The notes beneath the pieces were generated by a model, which was not told the DNA's origin, made no database searches, and saw only the letters and a program-made list of their open reading frames with translations. This document shows, piece after piece, positions 32,265 to 44,799 of a stretch of 64,000 nucleotides of DNA; the stretch's first letter is position 1; every line of letters starts with the position of its first letter. The position numbers and the translations under genes were made by a program. The stretch comes from Toxorhynchites rutilus septentrionalis. Its lineage: Eukaryota > Arthropoda > Insecta > Diptera > Culicidae. The stretch spans positions 72,396,042 through 72,460,041 of the forward strand of contig NC_073746.1 of assembly GCF_029784135.1 (NCBI RefSeq). Reading direction: 5' to 3'.

Positions 32265-34300
32265 AGCAATTTCACACTAAATCAGCCGGTCTCTTCCTCG
32301 ACCCTTCGCGATTTCTTCGAAAATTTGTATATATGGTAGCAGCTACCTAAAATCACATTCTCTTTTTCTGATGACAAATTTTAACTACGGCTTTTTTAAG
32401 GGCTTTTGCAGAATCATTTATATTTTTTGAAAAAATTTCGTAAATCGAAATCTTGCTGTAGAATTGAAACATGATGCACAGAAAAGTTGTTGGGAAATCA
32501 ATTAACTATTTAAAAAAATATATATATATTTCAAATACACTGTTAAAAAAATTTGCTCAAAAAAGGAATTTAATATTAAAAATGTTGTTGGAACCGCGAA
32601 ATATCTAGTAGACTGTAGAAGATTCCGTTGTTCACCAATTACGGGTCTAGGTAGGCGTAATGAAAAACGACAATTATTGGAGCGAAGATTTCAGTAGAAC
32701 TGAAGGCGACAGACGTACAGGGCTAAAAGCAATCTATACCCGTGCCGGAGAAGATACAACCAGACTTAGTGAAAAAACTAAAAATGTAAGAATTAGGTGA
32801 TTATTTATATGAATATTGAGCGCTTTAGAGAAAATCCGCTACAGAGAAGTTTTTCCTTGGCCATTGCGGTCCGAACAAATGTTTATGGCTCAAAACCCTT
32901 ATAATTTAATATCTCTATTTTAGTTGGACTCACCAAAATTGAGATATGGGTTTTCAAATGTTCCTGAAATTTGAATACTTCGCGAAATCTCAACCGTTTA
33001 AAAAAGTGACATCAAAAATGAAACCTTCATGCGATTTTAGATGAAAATCTACGTTTAACGTTTTTATCCCTGGATTAACCGATCTCGAGATATTATAAGT
33101 TTTGGATAATGAAAAAAAAAGGTTGGTAAGTTATCTTTACGATGTCGGAACCTCAGTTGTAATGACTAGCAGCAGCATGGATTCTCTATTATTTCAGAAA
33201 ATAATTTTCATTATCTTAAACATGTAATATCTCTAGAACGGCTAGTTATGGGATAAAACGGTTAATATTGTTTTCAACGTAAAATCACATGCAGATCACA
33301 TTTTTCATACTACTTTTCTTGAATGGGTACGATTTCGCAGATAATTGAACTTTCAACATTTTTTAAAAATTTATATCTTCCTTTTGGTGCAAACGACACG
33401 GCACCACTATACGTCAAATTTTGTTAAATTGAAAGAGGTTTCTAATGAAAATGTTTTTCAATATATCGAAGGGGACATGTTTTCAGCTATAAACATTTTA
33501 AATATTATATTAAATTTGTTTCCTTCGTTGTGTCCCCGTTTCATATCCCTCCTATCCGATCGATAAACTTTTACTTAGTCGCGGCAATACATACACACAC
33601 ACTCTTTACAGATGCACGGGCCGAAGGTTGTGCAGTCCAGTGATCATTCAACAAGAGCCAAAGGTTGTACCGCTCATGACAACTCTACACGAGCTGATGA
33701 TTGCGCCGGCTAGTGATCATTCTATCCTGGATTCCTCGAGTCGAAAAAGACGCACCACGCTAGATATGGGGTACAGACTAGGGGGGCGTTGCTGATTAAC
33801 GGTCAGCTGCATCCCAATAGGAAGTATCCCGTGTCGGGCACACGTACAGAGCATCGAAGACTGCAACATACCAATTATGAGAACACTTGTAATACTAACC
33901 TCGAGCCAACCGCGAGTAATCGGTTACATATCACTAACATAGTTGTAAGACAAAAATTGTCAAAATATTGGACTCCCGGCCCCGTCAGGCTAACGCCACA
34001 TGTGCCTTAATAAAATATATATTTTGGAAAAAAAATTATATTAAATTTTTGAGTGAGATTTTTTAGCAGTGTATTTAAAATGTTATTTTCCTAAATATCC
34101 TATTATTTTCACAACAACTTCGCAGTACATCATATTTCAATCAGACATCTAGATTTAGAGTTTTGATTTTTTGAAAAATGTAAACGATTCTGGATACGCC
34201 CTTTTAAAATACCAGTCTTAAAAAAATGATAATCATCTGATAATGAAAGTTGTTATTTTAAGTAGCTGGTATCATATGTACATATCCGGAGAAAATTCTA
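32265..34300. repeat. large inverted-repeat (foldback) region
   Basis: 32330-32555 pairs with 34057-34275 in reverse (GCAGCTACCTAAAAT with ATTTTAAGTAGCTG; AAATACACTGTTAAAAAA with TTTTTTAGCAGTGTATTT). Inside is a second palindrome: about 32970-33125 against 33200-33360 (ATTAACCGATCTCGAGATAT against ATATCTCTAGAACGGxTA). Related solo arms occur at 25515-25640 and 28840-29060, both starting near AGAGCAATTCCACACTAAA-like sequence. Confidence 0.6.
33590..34020. other. unidentified GC-richer block ending in AATAAA
   Basis: Inside the foldback region is an abruptly GC-richer block (starting around GTCGCGGCAATACATACACA) ending in TGCCTTAATAAAATATATAT. It looks like the 3' end of a transcribed element (poly-A signal near the end), but it has no coding motif and I cannot assign it. 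Confidence 0.3.
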
Positions 34301-34560
34301 TAAGTATAAAAAAAATTAAGAGAGGCGCAAAGCGGTCCTCCAATCAGTATAGATCAAACCTCATTGACTATATTCGATCTCATCATTTCTCAAACATCGG
34401 GTAGCCAGTCTAATCTATACTCATCTCTACTAGAACTCCGCTATCTGGACCGATATCGTTGTTGTTTGGTCAATTTTGTGTTAATTCAGCCCCAATTTCT
34501 GGACAATTCAAAAGTGATGGAAGACGCTTGTGAGTCTTAATCCAAAAATGCCAAAAATCC
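34301..34560. other. no gene recognised
   Basis: Unassigned sequence between the foldback region and the gag relic. No motif was seen. Confidence 0.3.
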
Positions 34561-34564
34561 AAAA

Positions 34565-35165
34565 ATGCGTCAATTTAGGAGAGATGATTACGCACTCTGC
34601 CGAAAGGTTGTGGGGTTGATATCGTTGTTATTCAAGGAGAAGAGTCCCTTAAGAAGGCAATTCTGGTACCGACCATGTCGCGTAACCCATTCAAAGCGAT
34701 CAGACATGGATAGTGTCTTGAAATGTTCGCACAAGAGCAGGTTAGATTCATATCTACCGCAAAAGCGGGGGGTTGTGTTGGTAAAGACTCGCTCACAGAT
34801 TTTGTTTTTGACATATGAGAAGTTTGCGGAGCGTAGACTCGCTGTTCCAAGTAGGTGAGAAAATCCTTCAGTGTCGCTTTATCTTCCATGGTGGTGGTTA
34901 GATTGTACCATTGAAAACGAGTGTCAATGTCTAGCCTCATTAGTAGCAGGTAAGTAAACCAGCAGTCTCGATCTCCTCGTTGGATAGATTGAGGAGTACG
35001 CCGAACATCGTCTGCTGTATCGGGTAAATGTGTAAAGTTGTTTGCAAATGCAACAGTACACGGAGGAATATCCGTACGGCTCGGTAATCAACGCTACCCT
35101 TTGAGCCAGGCTATTGTGAGCCATCCATGGCAAGCGCCTTAATAAATGTGTTGAATAACTACGAA
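34565..35165 (-). pseudogene. Pao/BEL-type retrotransposon gag remnant
   Basis: Minus strand, in order: RRTPQSIQRGDRDCWFTYLL-like region, MRLDIDTRFQWYNLTTTMED, KATLKDFLTYLEQRVYAPQT, then after a frame change LLCEHFKTLSMSDRFEWVTR and HGRYQNCLLKG. This is the DUF1759 capsid-like domain followed by a degenerate CCHC knuckle context, as in gag of insect Pao/BEL elements. Protease, RT and LTRs are not present. Several frameshifts are present. Confidence 0.65.
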
Positions 35166-35480
35166 TCAATAACAGAGGGTCGATTTAGGACCACCTTTTT
35201 TAGGCAGGCTCAGAACCACCCCGACATTTTTAAATAACGGTATGCCGGGCATAACAGGCAACAGGTAGATTCAATTTCTATACATTTTTTCGCAGACCAT
35301 AAGCAATCGAAAATGTCTAGTTTTGTTATGCTTCGCCATTTAAAAAAACATTTTACTCATTTTCCGCACAGGTCATGTTTCCCTTTTTTATCTATGTTTC
35401 CCTTTTTTAAAGCCATGAAAACACAGAGTCCGGACGGATTAGGACTGCCTTTTCTTTATTTGCGATTTTTGTTTGAATAA
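35166..35480. other. no gene recognised
   Basis: Spacer between the gag relic and the Tc1 relic. Contains GACCACC-like words that may belong to a decayed Tc1 terminus. Confidence 0.3.
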
Positions 35481-35499
35481 TTTAAATATCAGAGCGATG

Positions 35500-36393
35500 C
35501 AGCTACGGATACATCTTGGGTGAAGGTCAGACTCTTTCCAAGACAGCATGAAATTACGTCGCTAGTTAAGCAATATTTCAACTAGTTAACTGCTCGGGTG
35601 ACAATTCATAAAATTTCGGTAAAAAATCCTCACATAAAGAGGGCTTAAAAGGTTAAAACTCCTCATCTTACACCATCTCACCTCGGAAGACGTCTGAGTT
35701 TTGCCAAAGCTCACATGAACCGACAGTAGGCCATGGTATGTTGCTACGAAAAATGTTTCGCAAAGAATACATTTTTTTTAAGAACTTTTTCAATGTATAG
35801 GTTATTGAAGAAAAAGTTCTTCAATGTATAGGTTATCTTCACTGACGAAAACAAGTTCAAATTGGATGGTCCTGATGGTTTCAACGGGTACTGGTGTGAT
35901 TTATGGAAGAAGGAACAGTATTTTTCAACCAGGAATTTTGGCGGAGGCTCGTGCATGGTTTGGGCAGGATTCTGCGCAACCGGAAAGCTCAAAACAGCTT
36001 TCACATCGTTCAAGGATTACACACATATTCTGAAATCCTCCGTCCTACCGTTTTTGTGTGGATATCAACACAAAACATTCACATTCCAGCAAATCAATGC
36101 TTATATTCATACCAGCAATGAAACTAAGCAATGGATTAAGGACCAAAAACCTAATTTTTTGGACTGGCCGGCTCGCTCTTCAGACTTTAATTCTGCTGAA
36201 AATCTTAGGGGGGATCCTTGTACGCAGAATCTACACTGAGGGAAAACGGTACACCACGATTGAAGAACTCTACGTCGCAATTTCGGAAAAATGGAAAAAT
36301 ATCGAGAAATCCATTCAGCAGAATTTGGTAAATAGTATTCCAACAAGAATTTTCAAGGTCATTAGTCGAAATGGCAAGGTTACCAATTATTGA
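35500..36393 (+). pseudogene. Tc1-like transposase pseudogene
   Basis: From 35540 broken frames read RKNPHIKRA, KTPHLTPSHL and LSFAKAHMNR, the end of the DNA-binding half. From 35829 a longer frame reads VIFTDENKFKLDGPDGFNGY (first Asp), FGGGSCMVWAGFCATGKLK, TFTFQQINAYIHTSNETKQW (the second catalytic Asp of QQDNA is Ile), then LDWPARSSDFNSAEN. After a frameshift at about 36205 it continues GILVRRIYTEGKRY…WKNIEKSIQQNLVNSIP…RNGKVTNY-stop. Frame breaks and the lost Asp make it inactive. TIR-like GTGGTCTTATAxAAxxTGGACAG follows at 36452-36475 and 36623-36647. Confidence 0.85.
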
Positions 36394-36399
36394 CATGTA

Positions 36400-37278
36400 A
36401 ATCAGCCTATTATTTTGATTTTTTCATTGATAATACTTATTAACTTTGAAGTGGTCTTATATAAACTGGACAGCTAAAATTATCATATTTAAGCACAATA
36501 AATACACAAACAACTCTTTTGAACGGAATTGACGTTAAATATACTTTATTCTAAGCAGTCTACAATGTATGATTGTATCTTGTTTAAATTCTAACTGTTT
36601 GTGTTGCAACGAAATAGAATTAGGGTGGTCTTATAGAAGTTGGACAGAGTGTATTGTTCGAATCTTCTGTACCAAATCCAATTAAGTTACTTCGGCATAT
36701 AATCTTAGACATTAAAACATATACTTCATCATACAAGACTCGATCTTCAATCAATCTTTCAATCATTTGAGCTGTTTACGATTTTCCCTGTAACTAAATC
36801 CATCCATATCTATCCAGTATAGATAACTAAAGCGAGTAACTTCTTGTCTGGTAAATTTTGCAAATAAAAAGCATGATTACGTAGATGTACGATGAGCTTC
36901 TTGAGTTGACCATCTCCTGCCATGTGATAATTGATGTTGCTTTGGTTCCAACAATCTTACAAATGTCCGATTCAGTACATACTTTCCGCATGAGAGAAGC
37001 AATTTTCTCAATATCCGTAGTTGATTTGTTATGTGAGGCTCCCTAAGTTCAAAAGTGTAGTTCTGCCGTTCCAACGTTGGTTACTTTACCATTCCAACGT
37101 TGATATCTTGCGAGACAGCTTCTGTTTTTATTTTTCCCGGCATGGATCAGATGAACATGAGACAGAGAAAATGTATGTCTTCTTCACAAACAACCTTCTT
37201 GGCTGTACTTTGAGACTTCTTGACTATACTGTTGAATTATTCAAAATCTACGGTTTGGAGAACGATCGATCGGTCGAT
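36400..37278. other. Tc1 flank, then unrecognised sequence
   Basis: 36452-36650 holds two copies of the Tc1 terminal sequence. 36660-37278 contains overlapping frames on both strands without recognised motifs. Confidence 0.4.
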
Positions 37279-38378
37279 ACACTGCGTTTCACAACAATAG
37301 AACCACTCATTTTTTCTCAGTTTCCAAAGATATGTAAGAACTTGGTTGAATTGAAGTATATAGTGTAGGATAAAATAACTATCTTCATTTAAAAGACTGG
37401 TCATTTGAACTTTACTGTTGTGTTCAGGCGCGAAACATTAAAAAAACTAAAATTCCAGTGTTTCATAACTATAGAATCAGATGGAAAAACTCTCACTTCT
37501 TTACAAAATTATCATCAATTTCACATGAATTACAATAAGTTTCTTATTCATAGGTCATATTAGGTCTATTCAAGTTGAATTTCTTTAATTAGAGAAGTTC
37601 TCCTGGAATAGTGAAACCCATGGCATTAGCTTCAACATTAGTTTTTGGACCCGCAGCTTTGGAGATGGCATTTTTATGGTTTGGTTGGAACATTTTCTCA
37701 AAAAGTCCTGGTTCAGATAGCTTTTCATCAACACCAATGTACAGTCAGAAGTGCAATAACGTGCTTCAGAATCATTTACTGCTGTTTTTGCATCCAAAAC
37801 AATGTGATAATTGGGTAATTTGGCATCAATTCATAAAATCCGGAAGGTTATAGCATGGTTTAATGAAGAGGGGCTTCAGATTTTGGACTGGTCAGCTTGT
37901 TTACCAAATCAAAACCCTGTTAGGAACTTATGAGGAGTGATCAGACGAATAGTAAATGCAAATTACAAGCAGTATGAGTGATTTGAAGAGCTTAAACGAT
38001 CAGTATCTTCTGCGTAGAACGAGATACACACTACAACATGGCGCAGCTTGGTCAAAACTACCCCGAATGGGTTATTTGAACTAATTGGGAACTGAAGATG
38101 ATCTATGAATTAGAAACTTAATGTAATTCATGTGAAATTGACGTCTATTTTGTAAAGGAGTGAGAGTGTTCCCATCTGGTTTTATAGTTATGAAACACTG
38201 GAATTTTAGATTTTTGAACATTTCGCGCCTGAACACAACAATAAGGTTAAAATTGCCAGTCTTTTAAATGAAGATAGTTATTATATCCTACACTACATAC
38301 TTCAATTCAACCGACTTTCTACGTATCTTTGGAAACTCAGAAAAAATGAGTGGTTCTATAGTTGTGAAACGCAGTGTA
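37279..38378 (+). mobile_element. decayed Tc1-like element with ~280-bp terminal inverted repeats
   Basis: 37279-37560 and 38097-38378 are inverted copies. Paired landmarks are GTTTCACAACAATAGAACCA with TGGTTCTATAGTTGTGAAAC, GTGTTCAGGCGCGAAA with TTTCGCGCCTGAACAC, and CAGTGTTTCATAACTATA with TATAGTTATGAAACACTG. Between them broken + frames show a Tc1 catalytic domain: WLEHF, then WFNEEGLQILDWSACLPNQN, PVRNL (for SPDLNPIENLWG, with the Glu replaced), GVIRRIVN and FEELKRSV. Stops and substitutions show long decay, while the TIRs remain clearly paired. Confidence 0.75.
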
Positions 38379-38573
38379 GAAAACACGGAAGTGACAAAAA
38401 TCGAAGGTTATGGCAATTTTCAAACAGAATCCGTTGTTGTCATCTAGATACGCGGCTAAAATGGTAGAAGTTTCGCAGTACTATTTCCAAATGACTGGTT
38501 TGAGAAATTTCTAGGCACAATTTGGACCGGACCGTAACGCGAAGCAAACGCTTTACGTTCCAGCACAATGGCT
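38379..38573. other. no gene recognised
   Basis: Short spacer. Frames on both strands lack motifs. Confidence 0.3.
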
Positions 38574-39262
38574 GCAAGTAAACATTAATGGAAGATTTAC
38601 GAGAACTTGCTAATGCAATACACAATCTGTAGCTGCCAATTTGAAAGTGGCGTTTTCGTGATTTTTGGAATTATGAACATGGAAATTTATTAAAAAATGT
38701 GGCATTTGACTCATTTGTCGAAAAAAAATATTTATTTAAAATTATTGAATATTAGTACTCCCCAAATTCCATTTTTCATTCTTTTTTAATTTTTTGTTAA
38801 ATTTCCTAAATTTTTATTTATTTTAAGTTGCTACTACTGTCAGTGATTTTAATGTCAATTTTGAACGCGATATGCCATTTAATTTTTTTATAGTGTCATT
38901 AAGAACAAGTAAACTTTTGCAAGTAAACATTAATGGAAGATCTACGAGAACTTGCTAATGCAATACACAATCTGTAGCTGCCGATTTGAAAGTGGCGTTT
39001 TCGTGATTTTTGGAATTATGAACATGGAAATTTATTAAAAAATGTGGCATTTGACTCATTTGTCGAAAAAAAATATTTATTTAAAATTATTGAATATTAG
39101 TACTCCCCAAATTCCATTTTTCATTCTTTTTTAATCTTTTGTTGATTTTCCTAAATTTTTATTTTTTTTAAGTTGCTACTACTGTCAGTGATTTTAATGT
39201 CAATTTTGAACGCGATATGCCATTTGATTTTTTTATAGCGTCATTAAGAACAAGTAAACTTT
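38574..39262. repeat. tandem duplication, 2 x ~345 bp
   Basis: 38574-38918 and 38919-39262 are nearly identical (a handful of substitutions, such as GAAGATTTACG versus GAAGATCTACG), both beginning GCAAGTAAACATTAATGGAA and ending near AAGAACAAGTAAACTTTT. The content is AT-rich and non-coding. Confidence 0.9.
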
Positions 39263-39349
39263 TTTTGCTTCGCAATTTTGGATATGGATAATTTTGTTGG
39301 TTAAAAATATATGGATAATATGGATAATTTTGTTGGTTAAAAATATTGT

Positions 39350-39935
39350 GTGAAATTTTATGTTGCAAACAAAATTTGTTGTGTCGAAACGTTGAAAATG
39401 TTGCAGAATACATTCGATGACTCAATTATGTCGAAAACGCGGGTGCATGAATGGTATAGCGCATTCAAAGTCAGCCGAGAAGAGATGAATGATTTACCAC
39501 GTCAAGGACTGCCATCCACCTGATGGAAACACCAACCAAATAACAGGAATGATGCTCGGAAATCATCATTGAGGTTGAAAGAGTTAGCCCGTGAATTAAA
39601 TATTACTTACGAAACCATTCGTTATATAGTTGATTTTTTGGGCATGAGAAAAGTTGCCACATGACAAGTGTCAAAAGAGCTCTATATTCTTCAAAAATTT
39701 AATCGCGATTAAGTGGATTGAATGATCAAAATCAAATTATCAAATTATCGATTCGTGGAACCCGTTTTGTCAGCATTGATGGTATACAAACGGATTTGCT
39801 GCGTGAAATTCCTGAATACATCTATAGTAATCTATAAAGTGTTACGAAGAGTAGATTGTTCGTATGGAAAAGTCTATTGCTTCAGAATGGGTTTATTTTG
39901 AAGGCGATAATATATAAATTTAGATGATAAAGAAA
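39350..39935 (+). pseudogene. mariner transposase relic with deleted catalytic core
   Basis: The first part reads ICCVETLKMLQNTFDDSIMS, KTRVHEWYSAFKVSREEMND, LPRQGLPST, then a stop, then LKELARELNITYETIRYIVD and LGMRKVAT: the paired-like DNA-binding domain of mariner. From about 39750 the sequence jumps to TRFVSIDGIQTDLLREIPEY and SEWVYFEGDNI, the mariner carboxy terminus. The whole DDD domain between is missing. Confidence 0.75.
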
Positions 39936-40540
39936 GCTTCTCGGTATATATTTGACAAAATGTTTGCTCTGGTTGAAGGCCTCTTTAGTGTTGAAAAATC
40001 GCTTTTCAAACCACAGATGCAATCCAGATATTTTTTTTTTTGAGAATTTGAATAGTTTCATGATCTCGAAGATGTCTGCAATCTTCCCTATTCGTGTAAA
40101 ACTCTTTTTCCAGAAGCTGCTCGAAGTCCGATTTTGATAACTTCGCCTGCAAGAACCTTGGATTTTCGCCATGCCGCCATGCCATCTATGAACACTCAGG
40201 AGAAGTACTTCAAATTTAAGTTAACCATTTTTCCATCGATCCACCCTCTAATAGCGACACTAGTAAATTACAGAGCAGTACGGAAATAAAAAAGGTATAT
40301 TTGCTCTACCACATTATTTTTAAATTTTGTTATTACAGTTTTCCATTTTATTTTGTATGTTTGTTTGTTTTTTACGTTGCATTGAATTGATTTTATTCAT
40401 TATCTGAAGGTTTGACAAAAATCATAAATCAGTTCTTTTTGAATTTTTCTACGTCTTCATTTGGGTAATTGTTACACTCGAATATGTTTTGGGTTTGTGG
40501 TAGCCTAATAAATGTAGTACAATCCTTGGAATAGCTAGGA
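39936..40540. other. no gene recognised
   Basis: AT-rich. The frames at 39882-40172 (-) and 39952-40137 (+) overlap each other and lack motifs. Confidence 0.4.
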
Positions 40541-40544
40541 GCTT

Positions 40545-40800
40545 GGAGTTGCTGAAGCGTATGAACTTTTCATGCATTTAGAAACATCCAACAGGCTGGA
40601 GAAATGGGTACCACATGAATAATCTGAAAACACCAATCAGTATCTTTTCTACATTAATGGTTCATGTTTTGCCAGATAAAAAAGGATCTTCGCAGTCATA
40701 GTGGAACATCGTTATTACTATTTGGTGGGATTAGTAAGAGGAGTTTTATTTTGAAACAGCCAATCGTCAATTAAATGAAGAAGTTGTTGCGAAAAAAGAA
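40545..40800 (+). pseudogene. possible mariner catalytic-domain fragment
   Basis: A short frame reads LEKWVPHE, close to the mariner L.KWVPHEL motif. About 130 bp later a frame shows TIWWD followed by EEFYFE and NRQLNE, recalling the WWD.KGVIYYELL…NS..Y..QL block. Very decayed. It could be a part of the same copy as 39350-39935, displaced by rearrangement. Confidence 0.4.
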
Positions 40801-43800
40801 ATTCGAAAATCATGAAAAAGTGTGAGAATTATTTGGATGATTTGTTTGTCTCGGAAACAACATCGTTTCACGGAGATGGTATCTTCCAGTTGTCAGACAG
40901 TTTTTTTGTAGTTACGCCTTATTCTCAGCTTTTTCGGGTGGAATCTATGATTAAAGTCGTTATATAAACAAGATGTGTTTGTGGTTTACTCGATTATATC
41001 TTCAACCTACGCAATGTCATCTATGCGGTGTATTTCTTTTTTCGTACCATGTAATACTTAATGCAATCTTTTCAGATATCTTGTTCCAACGAACTACATT
41101 AATTTATTTGAAAGATAAGGTGATCATGCCGCTGCAATTGTCGTCCAACCTGCGTGTGCAATTGACCTTGCTGGTCTCATTTAGTGTAGATTGCACCAAA
41201 GATCATACTAAATTTATAGCAGCATCATGGCTTCATATTTGTTAGATAAATTGATTTTTTCGTCCATTTGTTCTCCCGTGTTTCTCATCAGCACCGCTGA
41301 ATCCATTCAATCTTAACCTGAGCTCAGACCTTAACATCAAAAGCTGCACATCTCAAAGCAGCTAATCTGTTACAACTGAAAACAACGGAGAAAACTCCAC
41401 TTCATCTAGAGGATTGATATTTGATTCGAATCATCGATATATACGGATTGCATCCCTTAAGGAATACCGCAGAGGAAGATTTTGGGAGAGCGAAAAAAAA
41501 TCAACCTGAAAACAAACGAAAAGAATCTTCTTTTGAACAACAGTCCGTATTTCCAAGCTGCATATTTAATCAGCATAAATCAGGTTTCGGAAAAGGGTTG
41601 CTTCTGGCGGACGGTGCAGTGGGATTTCCCTCCGGTGAGAAAATTGATAGATTAACGATCCGTTCCCTCCATCGGTGGTTTTTGCGGGGTGTTCCGATGG
41701 GATTTGAAGTTTTTTTTCTCTCCTCAACGCAAATGGGTATATCATTTTAGCACCTCACAAACTTGCATCGAGATTCCATTTCCTCGCATTGAATCCGGAT
41801 CGCGTAATACGTCGCGCTTTTGTTCGCGAACCAAACCATAACGAGGGGATAAACATAAATAAGGAGTGTACACTCGTGCCTCGCCCCGCCTCGCTTCTAC
41901 CACGGAACAGCTAAGTCAGATCGCGACGCTGGCTTTCCTCCGGAGCGAAATAAATAAGAATTAGGGAAAATTCTCCCACAAAACATAATCTGGTTGGTTC
42001 CAGCTTTTTTTTTCTTGCGCAGATGCTGCCGCTGCTATCATCTCACCCGCAATAAGTATCCTGTTGCTTTCTATTCGCCGAGAAGGAGACGGGGTAAATA
42101 TCGGTGCCCGGATGCAGTATATCCGACAGTTTCCAGGTTGAACCAGGACGTCGCATTATTTTATTGTGTGGCTTATTTTATGTCATATTGATAAGTCAAC
42201 GCAATGGCTTGAGAGCGAGGCCTTCGTAAGTTGTGGGAGCCAAGCTAGCAAAACATGCACCCGATTCTTTCGCTGGGAAGGCCCTCATCTGGAATTGAAG
42301 GATTTTGACGAGTGTTACGTGTTGGCCCAATGCGTTAGAGTAAAGTTATCCAAATTTATTCTATCAGTATATTGGATGTGACATTTGGAAACAAGGTGTA
42401 TCGAAATGCCTGGCTAGAGTTCGAGAGGGAAGGTTGTCTTTTATGACTGTTTGGGAATTGGACCGCATTGGGATCGGATGAGTTATGTGCGCCATGTAGC
42501 CTGACTGTGCGACGTGCAGTTGATATATCGTAACAAATTGGATTCTTTAAAAAAATGTCCCTTCTCGATGGTTAGTATTGGTAGCAAAGAATGCTCATAC
42601 ATTAACGACAGAACACTACAATAAATATATTTTGTTTGCTGTCCGGAAAAAGCGTGCAAATTTTCCGGGCAAAATTAAATCGTGACTAAATCACAATTGG
42701 AAATTGTGATGCAAAATAATACGCTGGTCAATTTGGCTTTGCATCCTTTACGCAAACCACTCTGTATCAAACTGCCAACATTCATCCTTTTTACTACGCC
42801 TCACGGGTCCTCCCAACTCTAAACTTCCCACAGAAGGACTCGCGCAGGAGTTTATTAAAATATTTTGCAGCAATCGGCGAAAAAATCTCGGCATTTGCAC
42901 TGAAAAGGGGATGAGGGCGGTAGTATTGTATTTGCCTCGAGCAGCAGCAGCAGCAACATAAATCCTACGTTAATTGTTTTCTGCATTTTTATGTTTTGTG
43001 CACCCTTTGCCAAGATCATCATTTCTTTGCAGGAAAACTGCCGCTGCAATTGTGCGGTTTTTATTGTCGATGTTTTGTATTTCAACAATGACAGTGGCTT
43101 TGCAAACCTCATCACAAATCGCGTATGCCCCCTGCTCCGCTGGTAATGACGCCATCGGGAGTCACCGATGTTTGGCTGGATCTCGGAAAGCGGAAGATAT
43201 CCCGAATCAGCGGATTTTGTTGGTTTTTATTGAATGTCAAAGTTGTTTAAAAAGGAAAGATGAATGCGTCGACTGATTTGAATGGGAATCTTGTCGAGCA
43301 CAATCAAAACGCTGGAATCTTCGTAAAATCTATTATAAATAAATATTTTATTTTATCCTGTAACGTAGGGCCCGATCCGGAGAGGAAAAGCATTACGTCA
43401 TGTAATCCAATGTAATTTCATCTCTTTCAATATTGATTGTCGTTACCCATACTTGAATTCAATCGTTCGTTTTGTTTACGGCCACGCAACCCACCCTCTC
43501 CATTCTTCCGCTTGTCAGGGATTGCGGAGAACCGCTCAATATCAAGGTACACGTCTCACTTATGAGCGATCGGAGCACTTGCTTCGGTTGTCGCATTTAC
43601 TGGTAGCTGGGAGCCCCTGGCAGCGTATGATTTATCGTTTATTCTGTTTATGACGCCACAAACAATCACACATGTGCTGCTGCTGCTGCTGTTGCTGCTG
43701 CGAAAGAAGATTGTTTCTCCCCCTCGAAATCGAGGGAAAAACATCCAGCAGAATTGGTGGAATGTGTCCATCCGTCCTTCCGGCCGGTGCCGGACAACAA

Positions 43801-44300
43801 CTGTTCCGATTGCGTTTGGTGCCAGTACTCGTTCAGAGTACGACCACAAAACGTTTCCGAGCGTAATTGAGACCAATTTGAGAATAGTTTTCGCTTGACT
43901 TGGCAATTACTGAGTTCAATTTGGATGTACTCTCGCCGGTGAGGTTGAAACGGGAAATGTTTCCAGAACGCAATCAACCAACCGAGGGATAGCAGTGGGG
44001 GTGATCAAATGTCAATGGGTGGAAGCCACTGATCTAGGTATTAAAATAGTATGGTTCTGTTTTATGAGTTTCTAGCCATTTTCAGGGAAATCGATACCAT
44101 TTCTTATGATTTGTGTCCCCTTTGAACTGCTGAAGTCGTGTTGCTGCCAAAACAAAAAAAAAATAACTGGTCAGCAAGCAGGAAACCATCCGAATAAAAT
44201 TTTAATTCGTAATTGTTGATAATTTATGCTCAAAAGCATTGTTTTGAAATTTCGTCTCCAAAACCGATACCTGGTTTGCGTTTTCCTGACAAGAAAACTG
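40801..44300. other. long stretch without recognised gene or transposon
   Basis: From about 41250 composition is mixed and non-repetitive. Small CAG/CTG runs occur at about 42940-42957 and 43674-43701. Frames of 80-116 codons overlap on both strands and show no motif. It is probably unique host intergenic or intronic DNA. Confidence 0.4.
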
Positions 44301-44309
44301 CGTCCTTAT

Positions 44310-44560
44310 GTTTTGTAGATTGGATGGTCAAACGGCAGAACTGGTCTGATTTTCAACTGAAAATAGCCAACACCAACGTTGAGCAGGGCATATCAACAAA
44401 ACAGGCTGCCTAGAATTCCTCCATCAACACTCATTGGCTACACAGCCGGTGACTGCTCTCACAAGCTGAGATCCAAACACTCGTGTCTGATCCGTACAAG
44501 GAGTTTGTCCGTCACCTAATCGATCTTGGGAACCGTTTTTAAGATATCCTTATTATCGAT
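44310..44560 (+). pseudogene. pogo/psq-type helix-turn-helix remnant
   Basis: A + frame reads WSDFQLKIANTNVEQGISTK, QAA-stop, followed by NSSINTHWLH and LSQAEIQTLVSDPYKEFVRH. This resembles the psq HTH (W…L..A...V..G.ST..AA..F.IP..TL) and the LS.EEE..LV segment of pogo-like transposases. Only the N-terminal region remains and it is interrupted. Confidence 0.4.
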
Positions 44561-44799
44561 ATCCATCGTTTGGGTTTTAATTTGCCTAAAACAACTTTTA
44601 TAAGGAAAATCAAATTGTTGGCTTGGATTTCTAGCTTGGTTCTGTAAACCAGAGGCTACTTCAGTAGCGAGAACTATAGAGTTCGATAAGCCATCAGTGA
44701 ACAGCGTTTTTTTGCATTAAAATATTTTTTTTAATCGTTCGAAATCTTTGCAAAACAGTTACGTATTATTTGCAACTATCTCAACTCTTCCTTTCTAGA

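Noticed and set aside
34565..35165. Possible endogenous viral element
   Set aside because: The residues fit a Pao/BEL retrotransposon gag (DUF1759 plus CCHC context), not an RNA-virus protein. I found no flavivirus- or rhabdovirus-like stretch in the window.
37021..37368. 115-codon + frame
   Set aside because: No motif. It runs into the left inverted repeat of a Tc1 element and is overlapped by other frames, so it is probably fortuitous.
43556..43977. Overlapping 100-codon frames on both strands around a CTG run
   Set aside because: Several mutually exclusive frames, Ser/Ala/Cys runs from the triplet repeat, and no splice-supported structure.
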